Source: Flammeovirgaceae bacterium SG7u.111
GTDB taxonomy: Bacteria > Bacteroidota > Bacteroidia > Cytophagales > Flammeovirgaceae
Reading direction: 5' to 3'
NCBI GenBank assembly: GCA_034044135.1
Contig: CP139021.1
Span: 1,131,635-1,195,634, forward strand
Length of the DNA: 64,000 bases
In this document: positions 1 through 9,175 of the stretch, piece after piece
Numbering within the stretch: the stretch's first letter is position 1
How the letters are laid out: each line of letters begins with the position of its first letter
Made by a program: the position numbers and the translations under genes
The notes under the pieces: model-generated
Database searches by the model: none
Seen by the model: the letters and a program-made list of their open reading frames with translations, nothing else
Told to the model about the DNA's origin: nothing

Positions 1-1
1 G

Positions 2-322
2 TTGTCTGATGGAAGAACAATTACGCGAAATGCGACTTGGGACAAAACTTGGGATATCTTGAATGGAATTCACAACCTAGAAGGTTCTGCTTCTGGGAAA
101 ACAAGGCAGGATATTACTTACCAAAGCGAAGTGACCGAAACGATTGTCAGAAAACGTGAGTGTTTCTTAGAAGGTATTTACTATCCTGTTCAAGGTAAAA
201 AGACTATTGCTGCAAGTAACGGAACTGCTACGGTGGTGAGGGTAGTTGATTTTGGGGATGGAACTTGCGATAAGAAAGTGGTAGTGACCATCAATGGTGA
301 GGATACTGAATTGGAACTTTAA
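2..322 (+). CDS. C-terminal end of an unrecognised protein (5' end outside window)
   Basis: The frame is open to the left edge and no convincing start is visible (codon 1 would be a TTG), so this is probably only the last 106 residues of a longer protein. The segment is rich in Thr, Asp and Gly, has few hydrophobic stretches, and ends in a short beta-type tail (GDGTCDKKVVVTINGEDTEL). That resembles the ends of secreted or lipoprotein-type hypotheticals in Bacteroidota, but I do not recognise a family. A strong terminator follows 20 bases after the stop, so it is the last gene of its transcript. It converges on def, which lies on the other strand. Confidence 0.6.
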   Translation: MSDGRTITRNATWDKTWDILNGIHNLEGSASGKTRQDITYQSEVTETIVRKRECFLEGIYYPVQGKKTIAASNGTATVVRVVDFGDGTCDKKVVVTINGEDTELEL

Positions 323-342
323 GAGACTACACTGCACATAGG

Positions 343-390
343 AAACAGCAAAGGCTGCGGGCGTTTATGTCCGCAGCCTTTGCTGTTTTG
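343..390 (+). terminator. Strong intrinsic terminator
   Basis: A perfect 18-bp stem (343-360 with 371-388) closes a 10-base loop, and the 3' arm ends in TTTT. It follows the partial gene at the left edge. The 5' arm begins with AAA, so on the minus strand the hairpin could also end def transcripts. Confidence 0.9.
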
Positions 391-438
391 AGAAATACTT
401 TAACCTGTTGTAGGCTATGGAGGTGCGTGACAACTTAC

Positions 439-1008
439 TTACCTTCTTACATTTTTTACCGAAGGGAATTTCATTCTATAATCGTGGTCAACTTTTCCCT
501 TGCTAATATTTAGCAATTTCCCTTTTATCAACCTTTTCTTGAATCCGCTTAGGTAATCGGTGAAAAGAACACCATCAATATGGTCATACTCATGCTGGAT
601 AACCCTAGCCTTTAGGCCATCAAACTCTTCTTCGTGTTCTTTCCAGTTTTCATCAAAGTAGCGGAGCTTGATCACTTCGGGTCTTTCTACTTTCTCACGG
701 ATACCGGGTATGCTCAAGCAACCTTCTTCGTACTCCCATGGTTCGCCGTCTTCTTCTACCTTTTCTGCGTTGATGAATACCTTTTTGAAGCCTTTTAATG
801 TTTCCTCGTCCATAGGCTCGGCATCTACTACAAACATACGTACGCCCATGCCTATTTGTGGGGCTGCCAACCCTACGCCATTAGCCTCGTACATGGTCTC
901 GAACATATCTTCGGCTAGCTTTTTCACATCTATGTCCCCACCTTTCTCGATCTCTACAGCCTTCTTTTTCAATACGGAATCCCCGTAAGCTACTATTGGA
1001 TATATCAT
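439..1008 (-). CDS. def: Peptide deformylase
   Basis: Removes the formyl group from the initiator Met of new proteins; a cytoplasmic metalloenzyme. All three family motifs are present in the 189-residue product: GVGLAAPQ at 44-51, EGCLS at 95-99 with metal ligand Cys97, and QHEYDH at 138-143 with metal ligands His139 and His143 and catalytic Glu140. The frame could start 14 codons earlier, but the product beginning MIYPIVAYGD has the usual length and N-terminus for the family, so the ATG at 1008 is chosen. It lies 54 bases downstream of ruvX on the same strand; the yqgF-def pairing is common in Bacteroidota and suggests co-transcription. Very likely correct. Confidence 0.97.
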   Translation of the reverse strand: MIYPIVAYGDSVLKKKAVEIEKGGDIDVKKLAEDMFETMYEANGVGLAAPQIGMGVRMFVVDAEPMDEETLKGFKKVFINAEKVEEDGEPWEYEEGCLSIPGIREKVERPEVIKLRYFDENWKEHEEEFDGLKARVIQHEYDHIDGVLFTDYLSGFKKRLIKGKLLNISKGKVDHDYRMKFPSVKNVRR

Positions 1009-1062
1009 TTTTATATAATTGATTTTCAGTTTGATTGAAAGCGCAACCAAATTACGCTTCTG

Positions 1063-1482
1063 CTAAAAATTTTCCCTGCTTTCCATGAACGACTGCAAAA
1101 TAATAGTCGCGCTTATCATATCAACATTGGCTTTTACCCTTCTGTTTTTTTTCTTCATTCCCCCTCTTACCATTGCATCTTTCGCCATTTTGGACGTAAA
1201 ACGTTCGTCTATCCAATGGATGGGGATATTTGGGTAGATCTCGCTCAGCTTGTAGACAAAAGATTTTGCAGGCTGGGTAGCATCGGTATCAGAGTTGTCG
1301 AGGTTTTTGGGCAAGCCGATTACAAACCCTTCCACGATTTCCTTTGCCAAGTACTCTTTCAAAAAGATCCAAATCTCGTTGGTAGGTACAGTCCCTATCG
1401 CCGAGGCAATAATTTGCAGCTCGTCGGTAGCCGCTAGACCTACTCTTTTTTTACCATAATCAATCGCAAGTATCCTTCCCAT
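1063..1482 (-). CDS. ruvX: RuvX/YqgF family nuclease (pre-16S rRNA processing)
   Basis: RNase H-like fold protein of 139 residues, the normal length. The family is implicated in 5' maturation of 16S rRNA; the Holliday-junction-resolvase name is historical. The acidic triad is visible: Asp8 in LAIDYGKKRVGLA, Glu93 in WIDERFTS and Asp121 in VDMISATI. The GLPKN motif near residue 57 is also typical. The ATG at 1482 is the only sensible start. It is the first gene of a two-gene unit with def and is separated from the TonB receptor gene upstream by a strong terminator at 1531-1561. Confidence 0.96.
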   Translation of the reverse strand: MGRILAIDYGKKRVGLAATDELQIIASAIGTVPTNEIWIFLKEYLAKEIVEGFVIGLPKNLDNSDTDATQPAKSFVYKLSEIYPNIPIHWIDERFTSKMAKDAMVRGGMKKKNRRVKANVDMISATIILQSFMESRENF

Positions 1483-1530
1483 GTGGCAAAGTTAAGCTAC
1501 TCTGTAGATTTATTGAAATCTATAAAAACT

Positions 1531-1561
1531 AAAAAAGCACGCTAGTTGCCTAGCGTGCTTT
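1531..1561 (-). terminator. Intrinsic terminator of the TonB receptor gene
   Basis: A perfect 11-bp stem (1534-1544 with 1551-1561) closes a 6-base loop. On the minus strand the stem runs into TTTTTT, directly after the stop of the TonB receptor and before ruvX. Confidence 0.93.
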
Positions 1562-1589
1562 GGTTGTGAATAATTTAAGGTTCTTTGTT

Positions 1590-4490
1590 TTATAGCTTAT
1601 AGCCCAATCTTACACTGAAAGCAGTGCCTGGAGAATAGCTTTCAAAGATCTCATCATTAGTATTATAGCTTTCAGCGACAATTTCTTTTTTATCGTTCAA
1701 AATATTTTCAACCTTTATTCCTACACTCAACCTTTCTTGAACCCCAAGTCTTTTATTAGCATTAAAATTGAGACTTTGGAAAGGTACAGCATATACATCT
1801 GGTTGTTCTGCAGTACCAACGTAATGTAACGTGCGACCTTGCACATTAAAAAATAAACCTGCATCAAGACCTGATGGTGACTTGTAGCTCAACCCAGCAT
1901 TAATCAGATAAGGTGCTTGGCCAGCCATATCTCTAGTTTCATCAATTGTTTCCCCATCTCTTTTGCTTTGTACTCTCGCGTCAAATTCGGTTTTATCCAT
2001 TTTGATTTGAGACTTTACGAAAGTAAAGTTGCCATTAAAGGAAAACCTGTCAAGTACGGGAGAAATAAATTCAAAGTTTTTCCTTAGCTCCAGCTCAATA
2101 CCTAAAACCTGGCCATCTCCAACGTTTCGTGGCTGAAAGTTGTTGTCAGCTGTTGCAACTCGTACAATTTCAATTGGACGGTCAAAGAATTTTGCAAAAC
2201 CACTTATTGATATTGTTTGTCCTTTAGCTTGGAACATTTCCCATCGCAAATCAATATTGTCAATATTTGTTGCGGTTAGGTTTCCATCCCAATAAACTGT
2301 GGTTTCTCCATTGCTTGTACTTGTGATTTCTGATAGACCACCAAGGAAAACCCTATTGGTAATGGGATCATATATCTGGGCATAAGAAGCCTCTTTAAAA
2401 GAAGGACGTGCAATTGTTTTTGCGTAAGATACACGAAGGTTGTGGTTTTCTTTAAGGCTATAAATTAAATTGACCGTAGGGAAAATGTCGAGGTCATCAA
2501 TCACTTTCTCATTGTCCAACTCTATGGTGCCTTGTTGGTTGATACCAGTATATTGCTGTGTGTATTTTTCCATCCTTACCCCTACTATTGCTTTAAGTAA
2601 TTCGGCAGGCTGTAGTTCAGATGAAATATAAGCGCCGATATTGGTAATACTTGCATCATACTTATTTGCATTTCTTGGAATAAAAGTAGGTTCATACCTG
2701 GTTCCAGTAAACCCATTGCCATCAGAAGGCCATAAGTTTTCTGGTTGGAAAATGATGTTAGGATCATCTTCATTGATATCAACTTGAAAAGGGACTATTT
2801 GAAAACTTTCAATATTAAAATCTCTTTGCTTGTCTGTATAAATTCCTCCAAACAGAATTTTAGCATCTCTGCTAAATAATTGAAGTTCTTTCTGTAAGTC
2901 TAGTTTTCCAACTATAATCTTCTCATCAAGAGTTCTCCAGATTCGTTCAGGATACCCTACTTCTGACCCAATAGTAAGGTTACCACTATCATTTCTTATT
3001 CTGGCAACTCTAACGTCTGGATCGTTCAATGTTGAGCGAGTAGGAGATAATTTCCATTCTATCTTCCAAGTCTTGCTATTATCGTAATGAACCCCATTTA
3101 ACATTACATTGGTTAATGCTCTTTCTGTATATTCAATATTGTATTGAGAAGCCATGAAGTTTGATCCATTTCTGGAGACGTCTAAGTCAAATAAACCAGA
3201 TCTAGATTCTCCATTTTGGGTATGTAACACATTAAGGATATACTTAGCGTTTTCACGCTTTAAAGCAATACCTGCTAGCCCACTTAAGTTGACTATTTTT
3301 TTTCCTAAGTCACCACTACGATATTCTTGCTGGCTCAAATCATATACTGTACTATCAGAGTTTTTTCGATAAGCTGAATATTCTATATCTTTCAAGTATT
3401 CAGTTTCATTGTCATAGTTTAAGGTTAAGTTATAGCCCCAAGTGTTAGCTCCTTTATTAATTTGGTTGCCAAAAGCTAAGCCTGCACCAAAATCCATAAA
3501 ACTATTATCTCGGAAGGGAGCCATTATTGGATCAAAATCACCTAGTATTTCCTGAAATAGCTGCCCTCTTTCCGTATCTGGCTTGCCAATTACTTCACCG
3601 TAAAGGGGGATATCATCGATACCATCAGTAGGTATTATTCTTTTACCGTCATCATATCCTAAAAAATCAGTGCTACTTCCTTCGTTAGTTACAAAATCGT
3701 TTTTAAAATGCATGGAAGGGTTATATCCACCACTTAATGATACGCTAAATACTTTTTCCTCTGGAAAGTCTTTGGTACTGATATTCACTACACCACCAGT
3801 AAAATCGGCAGGTAGATCGGCAGTAAATGACTTTACTACCATAATATTATTAATTAGGCTTGTTGGGAACATATCCATTTGGATACTATTTCTGTCTGGG
3901 TCAAGACCAGGTATATCTACGCCATTGAGCGTTGATTTGGTATACCTATCGCCTAAGCCACGGACATATACATATTTTCCGCCCTCAATCGAAACCCCTG
4001 GTACACGTTTTACGGCCGCAGCTGCGTCTCCATCGCCCACTAATGAAAAGTTTGCTGAAGAAATACCATCAAGCAAGTTGGCAGATTTTCTCTTTACGGT
4101 AAGAAGGGCTTCTTCCGTATCTTTTAATATTTCAGCAGTAACAACGACCTCATCTAATGTTTCAACGTCTTCTGGCAAACGGATTGTTCCCAATGCATTT
4201 ACCTCACCTGCTTGCACTTCTACTCCTTCAATCAAGAGGGTCTTATAAGAAATAAAAGATACTCTTAATTTATAAGTCCCTGCATCAGCTTTGATCTCAA
4301 AATTTCCGTCAAAGTCGGTGGCCTTACCGTTAGACGTTCCATCAATCACTACGGTAACTCCAAACATTGGCTCACCGGTTGCATCATCAATTACTTTCCC
4401 TCTGATGATTCCTTGCGCAAAAATACTTGCCGGCAGCGTTAGCAACCCCACCAGAACGAAAAGCAAACGAAAATTCTTCATAACTCTCAC
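1590..4490 (-). CDS. TonB-dependent outer-membrane receptor
   Basis: Outer-membrane active transporter of about 966 residues; substrate unknown. After a signal peptide ending SIFAQ comes a carboxypeptidase-regulatory-like beta domain (about 25-110: GKVIDDATGEPMFGVTVV), then a plug domain (about 130-240) with VKRVPGVSIEGGKYVYVRGLG, then a long beta-barrel to the C-terminus (FSVRLGYKL). A start at the second Met (MKNF, 4481) is equally possible. The gene lies downstream of a lipoprotein gene on the same strand, with an apparent terminator between, so the receptor may get its own promoter or reduced read-through. The lipoprotein is not SusD-like, so this is not a classic Sus pair. Confidence 0.95.
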   Translation of the reverse strand: MRVMKNFRLLFVLVGLLTLPASIFAQGIIRGKVIDDATGEPMFGVTVVIDGTSNGKATDFDGNFEIKADAGTYKLRVSFISYKTLLIEGVEVQAGEVNALGTIRLPEDVETLDEVVVTAEILKDTEEALLTVKRKSANLLDGISSANFSLVGDGDAAAAVKRVPGVSIEGGKYVYVRGLGDRYTKSTLNGVDIPGLDPDRNSIQMDMFPTSLINNIMVVKSFTADLPADFTGGVVNISTKDFPEEKVFSVSLSGGYNPSMHFKNDFVTNEGSSTDFLGYDDGKRIIPTDGIDDIPLYGEVIGKPDTERGQLFQEILGDFDPIMAPFRDNSFMDFGAGLAFGNQINKGANTWGYNLTLNYDNETEYLKDIEYSAYRKNSDSTVYDLSQQEYRSGDLGKKIVNLSGLAGIALKRENAKYILNVLHTQNGESRSGLFDLDVSRNGSNFMASQYNIEYTERALTNVMLNGVHYDNSKTWKIEWKLSPTRSTLNDPDVRVARIRNDSGNLTIGSEVGYPERIWRTLDEKIIVGKLDLQKELQLFSRDAKILFGGIYTDKQRDFNIESFQIVPFQVDINEDDPNIIFQPENLWPSDGNGFTGTRYEPTFIPRNANKYDASITNIGAYISSELQPAELLKAIVGVRMEKYTQQYTGINQQGTIELDNEKVIDDLDIFPTVNLIYSLKENHNLRVSYAKTIARPSFKEASYAQIYDPITNRVFLGGLSEITSTSNGETTVYWDGNLTATNIDNIDLRWEMFQAKGQTISISGFAKFFDRPIEIVRVATADNNFQPRNVGDGQVLGIELELRKNFEFISPVLDRFSFNGNFTFVKSQIKMDKTEFDARVQSKRDGETIDETRDMAGQAPYLINAGLSYKSPSGLDAGLFFNVQGRTLHYVGTAEQPDVYAVPFQSLNFNANKRLGVQERLSVGIKVENILNDKKEIVAESYNTNDEIFESYSPGTAFSVRLGYKL

Positions 4491-4511
4491 TTTAATAATA
4501 TTGCTTATACT

Positions 4512-4544
4512 AAAAAAGCTCGCAAGCTAAAATCACTTGCGAGC
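4512..4544 (-). terminator. Terminator or attenuator between lipoprotein and TonB receptor genes
   Basis: A perfect 9-bp stem GCTCGCAAG/CTTGCGAGC (4518-4526 with 4536-4544) with a 9-base loop runs into a T6 tract on the minus strand. It sits 24 bases after the lipoprotein stop and 22 bases before the receptor start, so it either ends the upstream transcript or sets the ratio of the two products. Confidence 0.8.
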
Positions 4545-4567
4545 ACGATATTCTTATTTGGTTAGAA

Positions 4568-6082
4568 CTAAAAATCATTTAGCTCACCTGCAATGAATGT
4601 CCATGACCATCCAGCAAATACAGACTTGTCAACACCTGACTTATCAGGAGTAGTTACAGCAGTTGCATCTTGGTCAGTACCACTTTTAAATACTTGATCA
4701 AGCGTAATGCCAGTAGGGAGTACAGTTTCAAGGTTGCTCAATAAGATAGAACCATCTACATAGTTTTGCTCTGAACCATCGCTAAAGCTGAAATCACCTC
4801 TACCATCACTTAATACTGGATCGGTGAAGTTGAAGAAGTAAATGCTGTCCATGGTTAATTCAACCATAGCTCTCCAGTTACCTAGTTCAGCACCACCTGC
4901 TACTATATTTCCATTATCAGTAGCAATATAACCTTTAACAGATCCTTTTCTGATAGTGTGACCCAATGCTGTTCTTTGAGTTCCTTCAGGACCGTCAAGT
5001 TCGAAAGCATGGTCTGTATCAGAACCAGCTACGATTGCAAAATTGTAAAGCATACCAATCCAGTCTTGGTCAGTGTCAACAGCATCGTCTCCTGCATTCC
5101 AAATTACAGCATTTTTTACATCTACAGTTCCACCGAACCACTCTATTCCGTCATCTTGGTTACCTATAACCTCTACATATTCTATAGTAGTACCAGAGCC
5201 AACACCACCTAAAGTGATACCGTTGATCTCGTTACCTTCGCCAATGTTAGTACCACCGTGACGAACAGATATATATTTGATTACACCAGAGTTGTCAGCG
5301 GCTTCAGTACCTCCGTAAAGACCATTAGAGTCATCACCAGGTATACCTTCAATTTGTTGCTCTACTCCTTTTGCTGAAGAGATAGGAGCTTTACCCAATA
5401 CTATCAAACCACCCCACAATCCGTTGATATCAGGATCTAAGTTAGGGCTAGCAATTTGACCAGGCAGGATCTCATCAGCTACTGAAGTAAAGATAATTGG
5501 GCTATTAGCCGTGCCTTCAGCCATCAATTTACCACCTCTAGCTACTATAAGAGCAGTAGAATTTGCACCAGTACCAGCCTCACCTTTAATGATAGTACCA
5601 GCTTCAATAGTTAATGTAGCACCATCTTCAACTGCAATTCTTCCAGCTAAGCGGTAGATGTTGCCTGAAACCCAAGTCTCATCAGTAGTAATATTAGCAT
5701 CTACAATGATTACTTCAACAGCATCTTCCAATACTTTAACTAGCATTGAGCGGTTGTCTACTTTATCATTGTTGTCAGTGATTGTAACCTCGATTAACTG
5801 CTCACCTTCTGTATCCGAAGAATATGTAACTGTAGCAGTACCTGATGTTTTGCCTACAACTGCAGTCTGGTCAACAGTACCAGCAGAAGCAGTTACTGAT
5901 TTTACAGTACCTGGTGCCGAAATATCTAATGTAAATACTGCATCACTCCCTGGCTTTACTTCTTTAACAGGAGAGTCAACACTCGCTGAAGGACGGTCGG
6001 GGGTAGCTTCATCGTCATCGCTACAACCGATAAGCGCTACTGAAAAAAGTAGAGCTAATAAAATCTTGTTGAATTTGTTCAT
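4568..6082 (-). CDS. Secreted lipoprotein, beta-helix-like, partner of the TonB receptor
   Basis: A 504-residue protein from the start MNKFNKILLALLF; the lipobox VALIGC places the lipidated Cys at residue 20, followed by SDDD. In-frame Met codons upstream would put a charged extension before the signal peptide and are rejected. A Thr/Ser-rich immunoglobulin-like region (about 30-125) is followed by a long segment (about 130-504) with many short beta strands and NG/GG turns, suggesting a right-handed beta-helix or parallel beta solenoid. Proteins of this type often sit next to TonB receptors in marine Bacteroidota. A role as surface ligand-binding partner of the adjacent receptor is inference; no enzyme motif is visible. 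Confidence 0.85.
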   Translation of the reverse strand: MNKFNKILLALLFSVALIGCSDDDEATPDRPSASVDSPVKEVKPGSDAVFTLDISAPGTVKSVTASAGTVDQTAVVGKTSGTATVTYSSDTEGEQLIEVTITDNNDKVDNRSMLVKVLEDAVEVIIVDANITTDETWVSGNIYRLAGRIAVEDGATLTIEAGTIIKGEAGTGANSTALIVARGGKLMAEGTANSPIIFTSVADEILPGQIASPNLDPDINGLWGGLIVLGKAPISSAKGVEQQIEGIPGDDSNGLYGGTEAADNSGVIKYISVRHGGTNIGEGNEINGITLGGVGSGTTIEYVEVIGNQDDGIEWFGGTVDVKNAVIWNAGDDAVDTDQDWIGMLYNFAIVAGSDTDHAFELDGPEGTQRTALGHTIRKGSVKGYIATDNGNIVAGGAELGNWRAMVELTMDSIYFFNFTDPVLSDGRGDFSFSDGSEQNYVDGSILLSNLETVLPTGITLDQVFKSGTDQDATAVTTPDKSGVDKSVFAGWSWTFIAGELNDF

Positions 6083-6400
6083 AAGGAATTGCATTAAGAG
6101 TTTTCTTTTTTGAGAAATGTTTAATTTCGAGTGCAAAGAAACGGGGAAGGCTACAATTCCTGTAGTTTTTGCAATTAAGTTATGTTTAATTGACTTATTC
6201 TGATATTGAATAAAATGTTAATCAAATTAGGTGTGAGTAGGCATTTTAGTTGTCTTCAAGAAACACCAAAGTAACGTAGGGTTAATATAAATATCCTGTA
6301 AAGAGGAGGGTGAAAATGGCTATTGCTAGCCAAACAAGCTGTTTTTAAAGCGATAGACGATAAAAAAAGCCATCCGATGAGGATGGCTTTCATATGTTAA
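6083..6400. other. Intergenic region, promoter side of the lipoprotein gene and 3' end of thrS
   Basis: No gene is visible in these 318 bases. They hold the upstream region of the minus-strand lipoprotein gene and, at 6362-6390, the thrS terminator. A small hairpin CTACA/TGTAG near 6150 has no obvious partner gene. Confidence 0.6.
6362..6390 (-). terminator. Intrinsic terminator between thrS and the lipoprotein gene
   Basis: Stem AAAGCCATCC/GGATGGCTTT (6366-6375 with 6381-6390), 5-base loop, followed on the minus strand by a run of T. It lies 11 bases beyond the thrS stop. Confidence 0.93.
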
Positions 6401-8332
6401 TTATAAATATTGACTTGTCTGTTCTTTAAAGTGTGCAACGAAACTTTCTGTTGACATTGCCCCCAAATCTCCTTCTCCTTTCTTCCTTACGGAGATGGTT
6501 CCGCTCTCCATTTCCTTCTCACCAATGATGAGCATGTAGGGTAGTTTTTGCACTTCGGCATCCCTAATTTTCCTGCCCACTTTCTCGTCTCGGTTATCAA
6601 TGTACCCTCTCAGGTCATTTTCTTGGAGTGTGGTGAATATTTCGTCGGCATATTCCCTGTATTTCTCCGACACTGGCAGCACGGCTACTTGGTCGGGCGA
6701 GAGCCATAAAGGGAAGTTGCCAGCACAGTTCTCAATCAAAATAGCCACAAAACGCTCCATAGAGCCAAATGGCGCACGGTGGATCATCACTGGGCGGTGC
6801 TTTTGGTTGTCAGCTCCCACATATTCCAGCTCAAATCTTTGTGGCAATTGGTAATCTACTTGGATGGTTCCTAGTTGCCATTTCCTGCCTAGCGCATCTT
6901 TCACCATAAAGTCGAGCTTAGGTCCGTAGAAAGCAGCCTCTCCATATTCCACTACCGTTTTGAGGTTTTTCTCGTCGGCAGCTTCTTGGATTTCCCTTTC
7001 CGCTCTTTCCCACAGTTCGTCGTCGCCTATGTATTTGCTCTTGTTTTCGGGGTCGCGCAAAGAAACTTGGGCGGTGTAGTCACTAAAGCCTAAGGCTTCA
7101 AATACGTACATCACCAAATCAATTACTTTTTCAAATTCTATTTTCACCTGCTCGGGGCGGCAGAAAATGTGCGCATCATCTTGCGTAAATCCTCTTACCC
7201 TTGTAAGCCCATGAAGCTCGCCACTTTGCTCGTACCTATATACTGTACCGAATTCAGCATAGCGGATAGGCAAGTCTTTGTAAGATCTTGGCTTCGAAGC
7301 ATAAATCTCACAGTGGTGAGGGCAGTTCATCGGCTTTAGCAAAAATTCCTCGTCCTCATCAGGAGTTTTGATAGGGCGGAAAGAATCTGCACCGTATTTT
7401 TCGTAGTGGCCAGAAGTCACATACAATTCTTTGCTACCGATATGGGGTGTAACTACTGGCTGGTAGCCTGCTCTCACTTGCGCCTTGCGGAGGAATTGCT
7501 CCAAGCGTTCCCTCAAAATAGTGCCTTTGGGCAACCACAATGGCAAGCCCATTCCCACTTTTTTCGAGAACGTGAAAAGCTCTAGCTCTTTGCCCAGCTT
7601 TCGATGGTCACGCTGTTTTGCTTCCTCTAGCAGTTGCAAATATTCTTTTAGCTCCTTCGCTTTTGGAAAAGTGACACCATATATACGTGTCAGCATTTTG
7701 TTTTTTTCATCGCCCCTCCAGTAAGCACCTGCCACGTTCATCAGTTTCACCGCTTTTATGAAGCCAGTGTTAGGGATATGCGGGCCACGGCAAAGGTCGG
7801 TAAACCCGCCTTGCTTATAAAAAGTGATGCTTCCGTCTTCCAAACCATCCAAAAGGTCGAGCTTGTACTCGTCGTCTTTGTCTTTGAAATACGTCAGTGC
7901 TTTGTCTTTTGAGATTTCCTCTCGCTCATATTGATTCTTTTGACGAGCCAACTCCAGCATCTTTGCCTCTATCTTAGGAAAGTCATCTGCCGAGATTTCA
8001 TGGTCGCCAAAATCTATATCGTAATAAAAACCTGTTTCAATGGCAGGACCAATGCCTAGCTTTATGCCAGGGTACAAAGCTTCCAATGCCTCGGCCATAA
8101 GGTGAGCCGAAGAGTGCCAAAAGGTAGATTTACCCTCGCCGTCGTTCCAGGTGAGTAACCTAACGGTGGCATCCGTGGTGATAGGGCGTGTGGAATCCCA
8201 CACTTCGCCGTTTACTTCCGCTGCCAATACATTCCGCGCCAGTCCTTCACTGATACTGAGCGCCACATCGAAGCTAGATACGCCTGCCTCGAACTCCTTC
8301 ACAGAACCGTCAGGTAAGGTAATCTTGATCAT
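6401..8332 (-). CDS. thrS: Threonyl-tRNA synthetase
   Basis: Charges tRNA-Thr; cytoplasmic class II synthetase of 643 residues, the full bacterial length. An N-terminal TGS domain (1-60, [15 protein letters not shown]) is followed by the second additional domain with [11 protein letters not shown] near residue 75 (editing of mischarged Ser), the catalytic core with [13 protein letters not shown] (motif 2) and FGSMERF (motif 3), and the C-terminal anticodon-binding domain. The zinc Cys lies in KPMNCPHH near residue 335. The usual infC-rpmI-rplT partners do not follow. It stands alone, bounded by a terminator downstream and 388 bases of non-coding sequence upstream. Confidence 0.98.
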   Translation of the reverse strand: MIKITLPDGSVKEFEAGVSSFDVALSISEGLARNVLAAEVNGEVWDSTRPITTDATVRLLTWNDGEGKSTFWHSSAHLMAEALEALYPGIKLGIGPAIETGFYYDIDFGDHEISADDFPKIEAKMLELARQKNQYEREEISKDKALTYFKDKDDEYKLDLLDGLEDGSITFYKQGGFTDLCRGPHIPNTGFIKAVKLMNVAGAYWRGDEKNKMLTRIYGVTFPKAKELKEYLQLLEEAKQRDHRKLGKELELFTFSKKVGMGLPLWLPKGTILRERLEQFLRKAQVRAGYQPVVTPHIGSKELYVTSGHYEKYGADSFRPIKTPDEDEEFLLKPMNCPHHCEIYASKPRSYKDLPIRYAEFGTVYRYEQSGELHGLTRVRGFTQDDAHIFCRPEQVKIEFEKVIDLVMYVFEALGFSDYTAQVSLRDPENKSKYIGDDELWERAEREIQEAADEKNLKTVVEYGEAAFYGPKLDFMVKDALGRKWQLGTIQVDYQLPQRFELEYVGADNQKHRPVMIHRAPFGSMERFVAILIENCAGNFPLWLSPDQVAVLPVSEKYREYADEIFTTLQENDLRGYIDNRDEKVGRKIRDAEVQKLPYMLIIGEKEMESGTISVRKKGEGDLGAMSTESFVAHFKEQTSQYL

Positions 8333-8720
8333 TTGTTTTTGGTTTGATATAGAAAAATAAGGATGGAAGAAACCTGTTTCTCACCATCTTTTTATGAAAA
8401 AGCAAATTTTGTGATTTTAATGATGGTATAAAAGCTTTCTGCTAGATTTTAAAGGGAAATGGTTTGGAGTGACGACCTTTTGAAGGTTCTATGTAAAACG
8501 TGGTGGTCATTAAATGGTAATGGGCTAGGCAAGCTACTAATTAGGAGGATTTTACCTCTCATCGGCACTCAATTAACAACTTCTCCATAGAAGGTGATTT
8601 TATTATTTCAAGAACTTCGTGATGTGGGTTAAATATGTTTATTTACGAAAGTGAAAAAACTATCAATACTTCTGCTTTAGGGATTACCCTAGAAATTTGA
8701 AGCTTAAAAATGATAAACTT
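8333..8720. other. Divergent intergenic region between thrS and the molybdenum hydroxylase genes
   Basis: These 388 bases hold the 5' regions of two divergent genes. I see no gene, no clear operator and no convincing Bacteroidota promoter. A T-box is not evident and would not be expected in this phylum. Confidence 0.5.
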
Positions 8721-9173
8721 ATGAAACTGGAAATCAACAAAAAAACTATTGAGGTAGATGCTGATCCGCAGATGCCCTTGCTATGGGTGTTGAGGGATTT
8801 GTTGGCCATGACAGGTACGAAGTTTGGCTGTGGGAAAGGCTTATGCGGAGCTTGTACCATCCTTCTCGACGGATCTCCTGTGCGCTCATGCTCCACGCCC
8901 GCCATAGCCGCCGAAGGAAAAGAACTGACTACAATTGAGGGCGTTGCCGAAGAATATAAGCATGTACAAGATGCATGGGTTGAGCTCAACGTTCCCCAGT
9001 GCGGGTATTGCCAGTCTGGGCAGATAATGAGTACCGTTGGTTTGCTCAAGAAAAACGAAAGCCCAAACGATGAAGAAATAGAACAAGCATTGGTAGGGAA
9101 TATTTGCAGATGTGGAACCTATGGGCGAATCAAAAAAGCGGTAAAACTTTCGGTTCAACTTAAAAACCAATAA
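8721..9173 (+). CDS. 2Fe-2S subunit of an isoquinoline 1-oxidoreductase-type molybdenum hydroxylase
   Basis: Small electron-transfer subunit (150 residues) of the xanthine dehydrogenase superfamily. A plant-type ferredoxin motif lies near residues 38-52 (GCGKGLCGACTILLDG), and the second 2Fe-2S site has the CGYCQSGQ and NICRCGTYGRI motifs of aldehyde-oxidase-type enzymes. The ATG at 8721 gives the family N-terminus MKLEINKK; a TTG 24 bases earlier is rejected. Its stop lies 2 bases before the large-subunit start, so the two are translated together. The substrate is unknown; the isoquinoline name is only family-level. Confidence 0.95.
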   Translation: MKLEINKKTIEVDADPQMPLLWVLRDLLAMTGTKFGCGKGLCGACTILLDGSPVRSCSTPAIAAEGKELTTIEGVAEEYKHVQDAWVELNVPQCGYCQSGQIMSTVGLLKKNESPNDEEIEQALVGNICRCGTYGRIKKAVKLSVQLKNQ

Positions 9174-9175
9174 TC

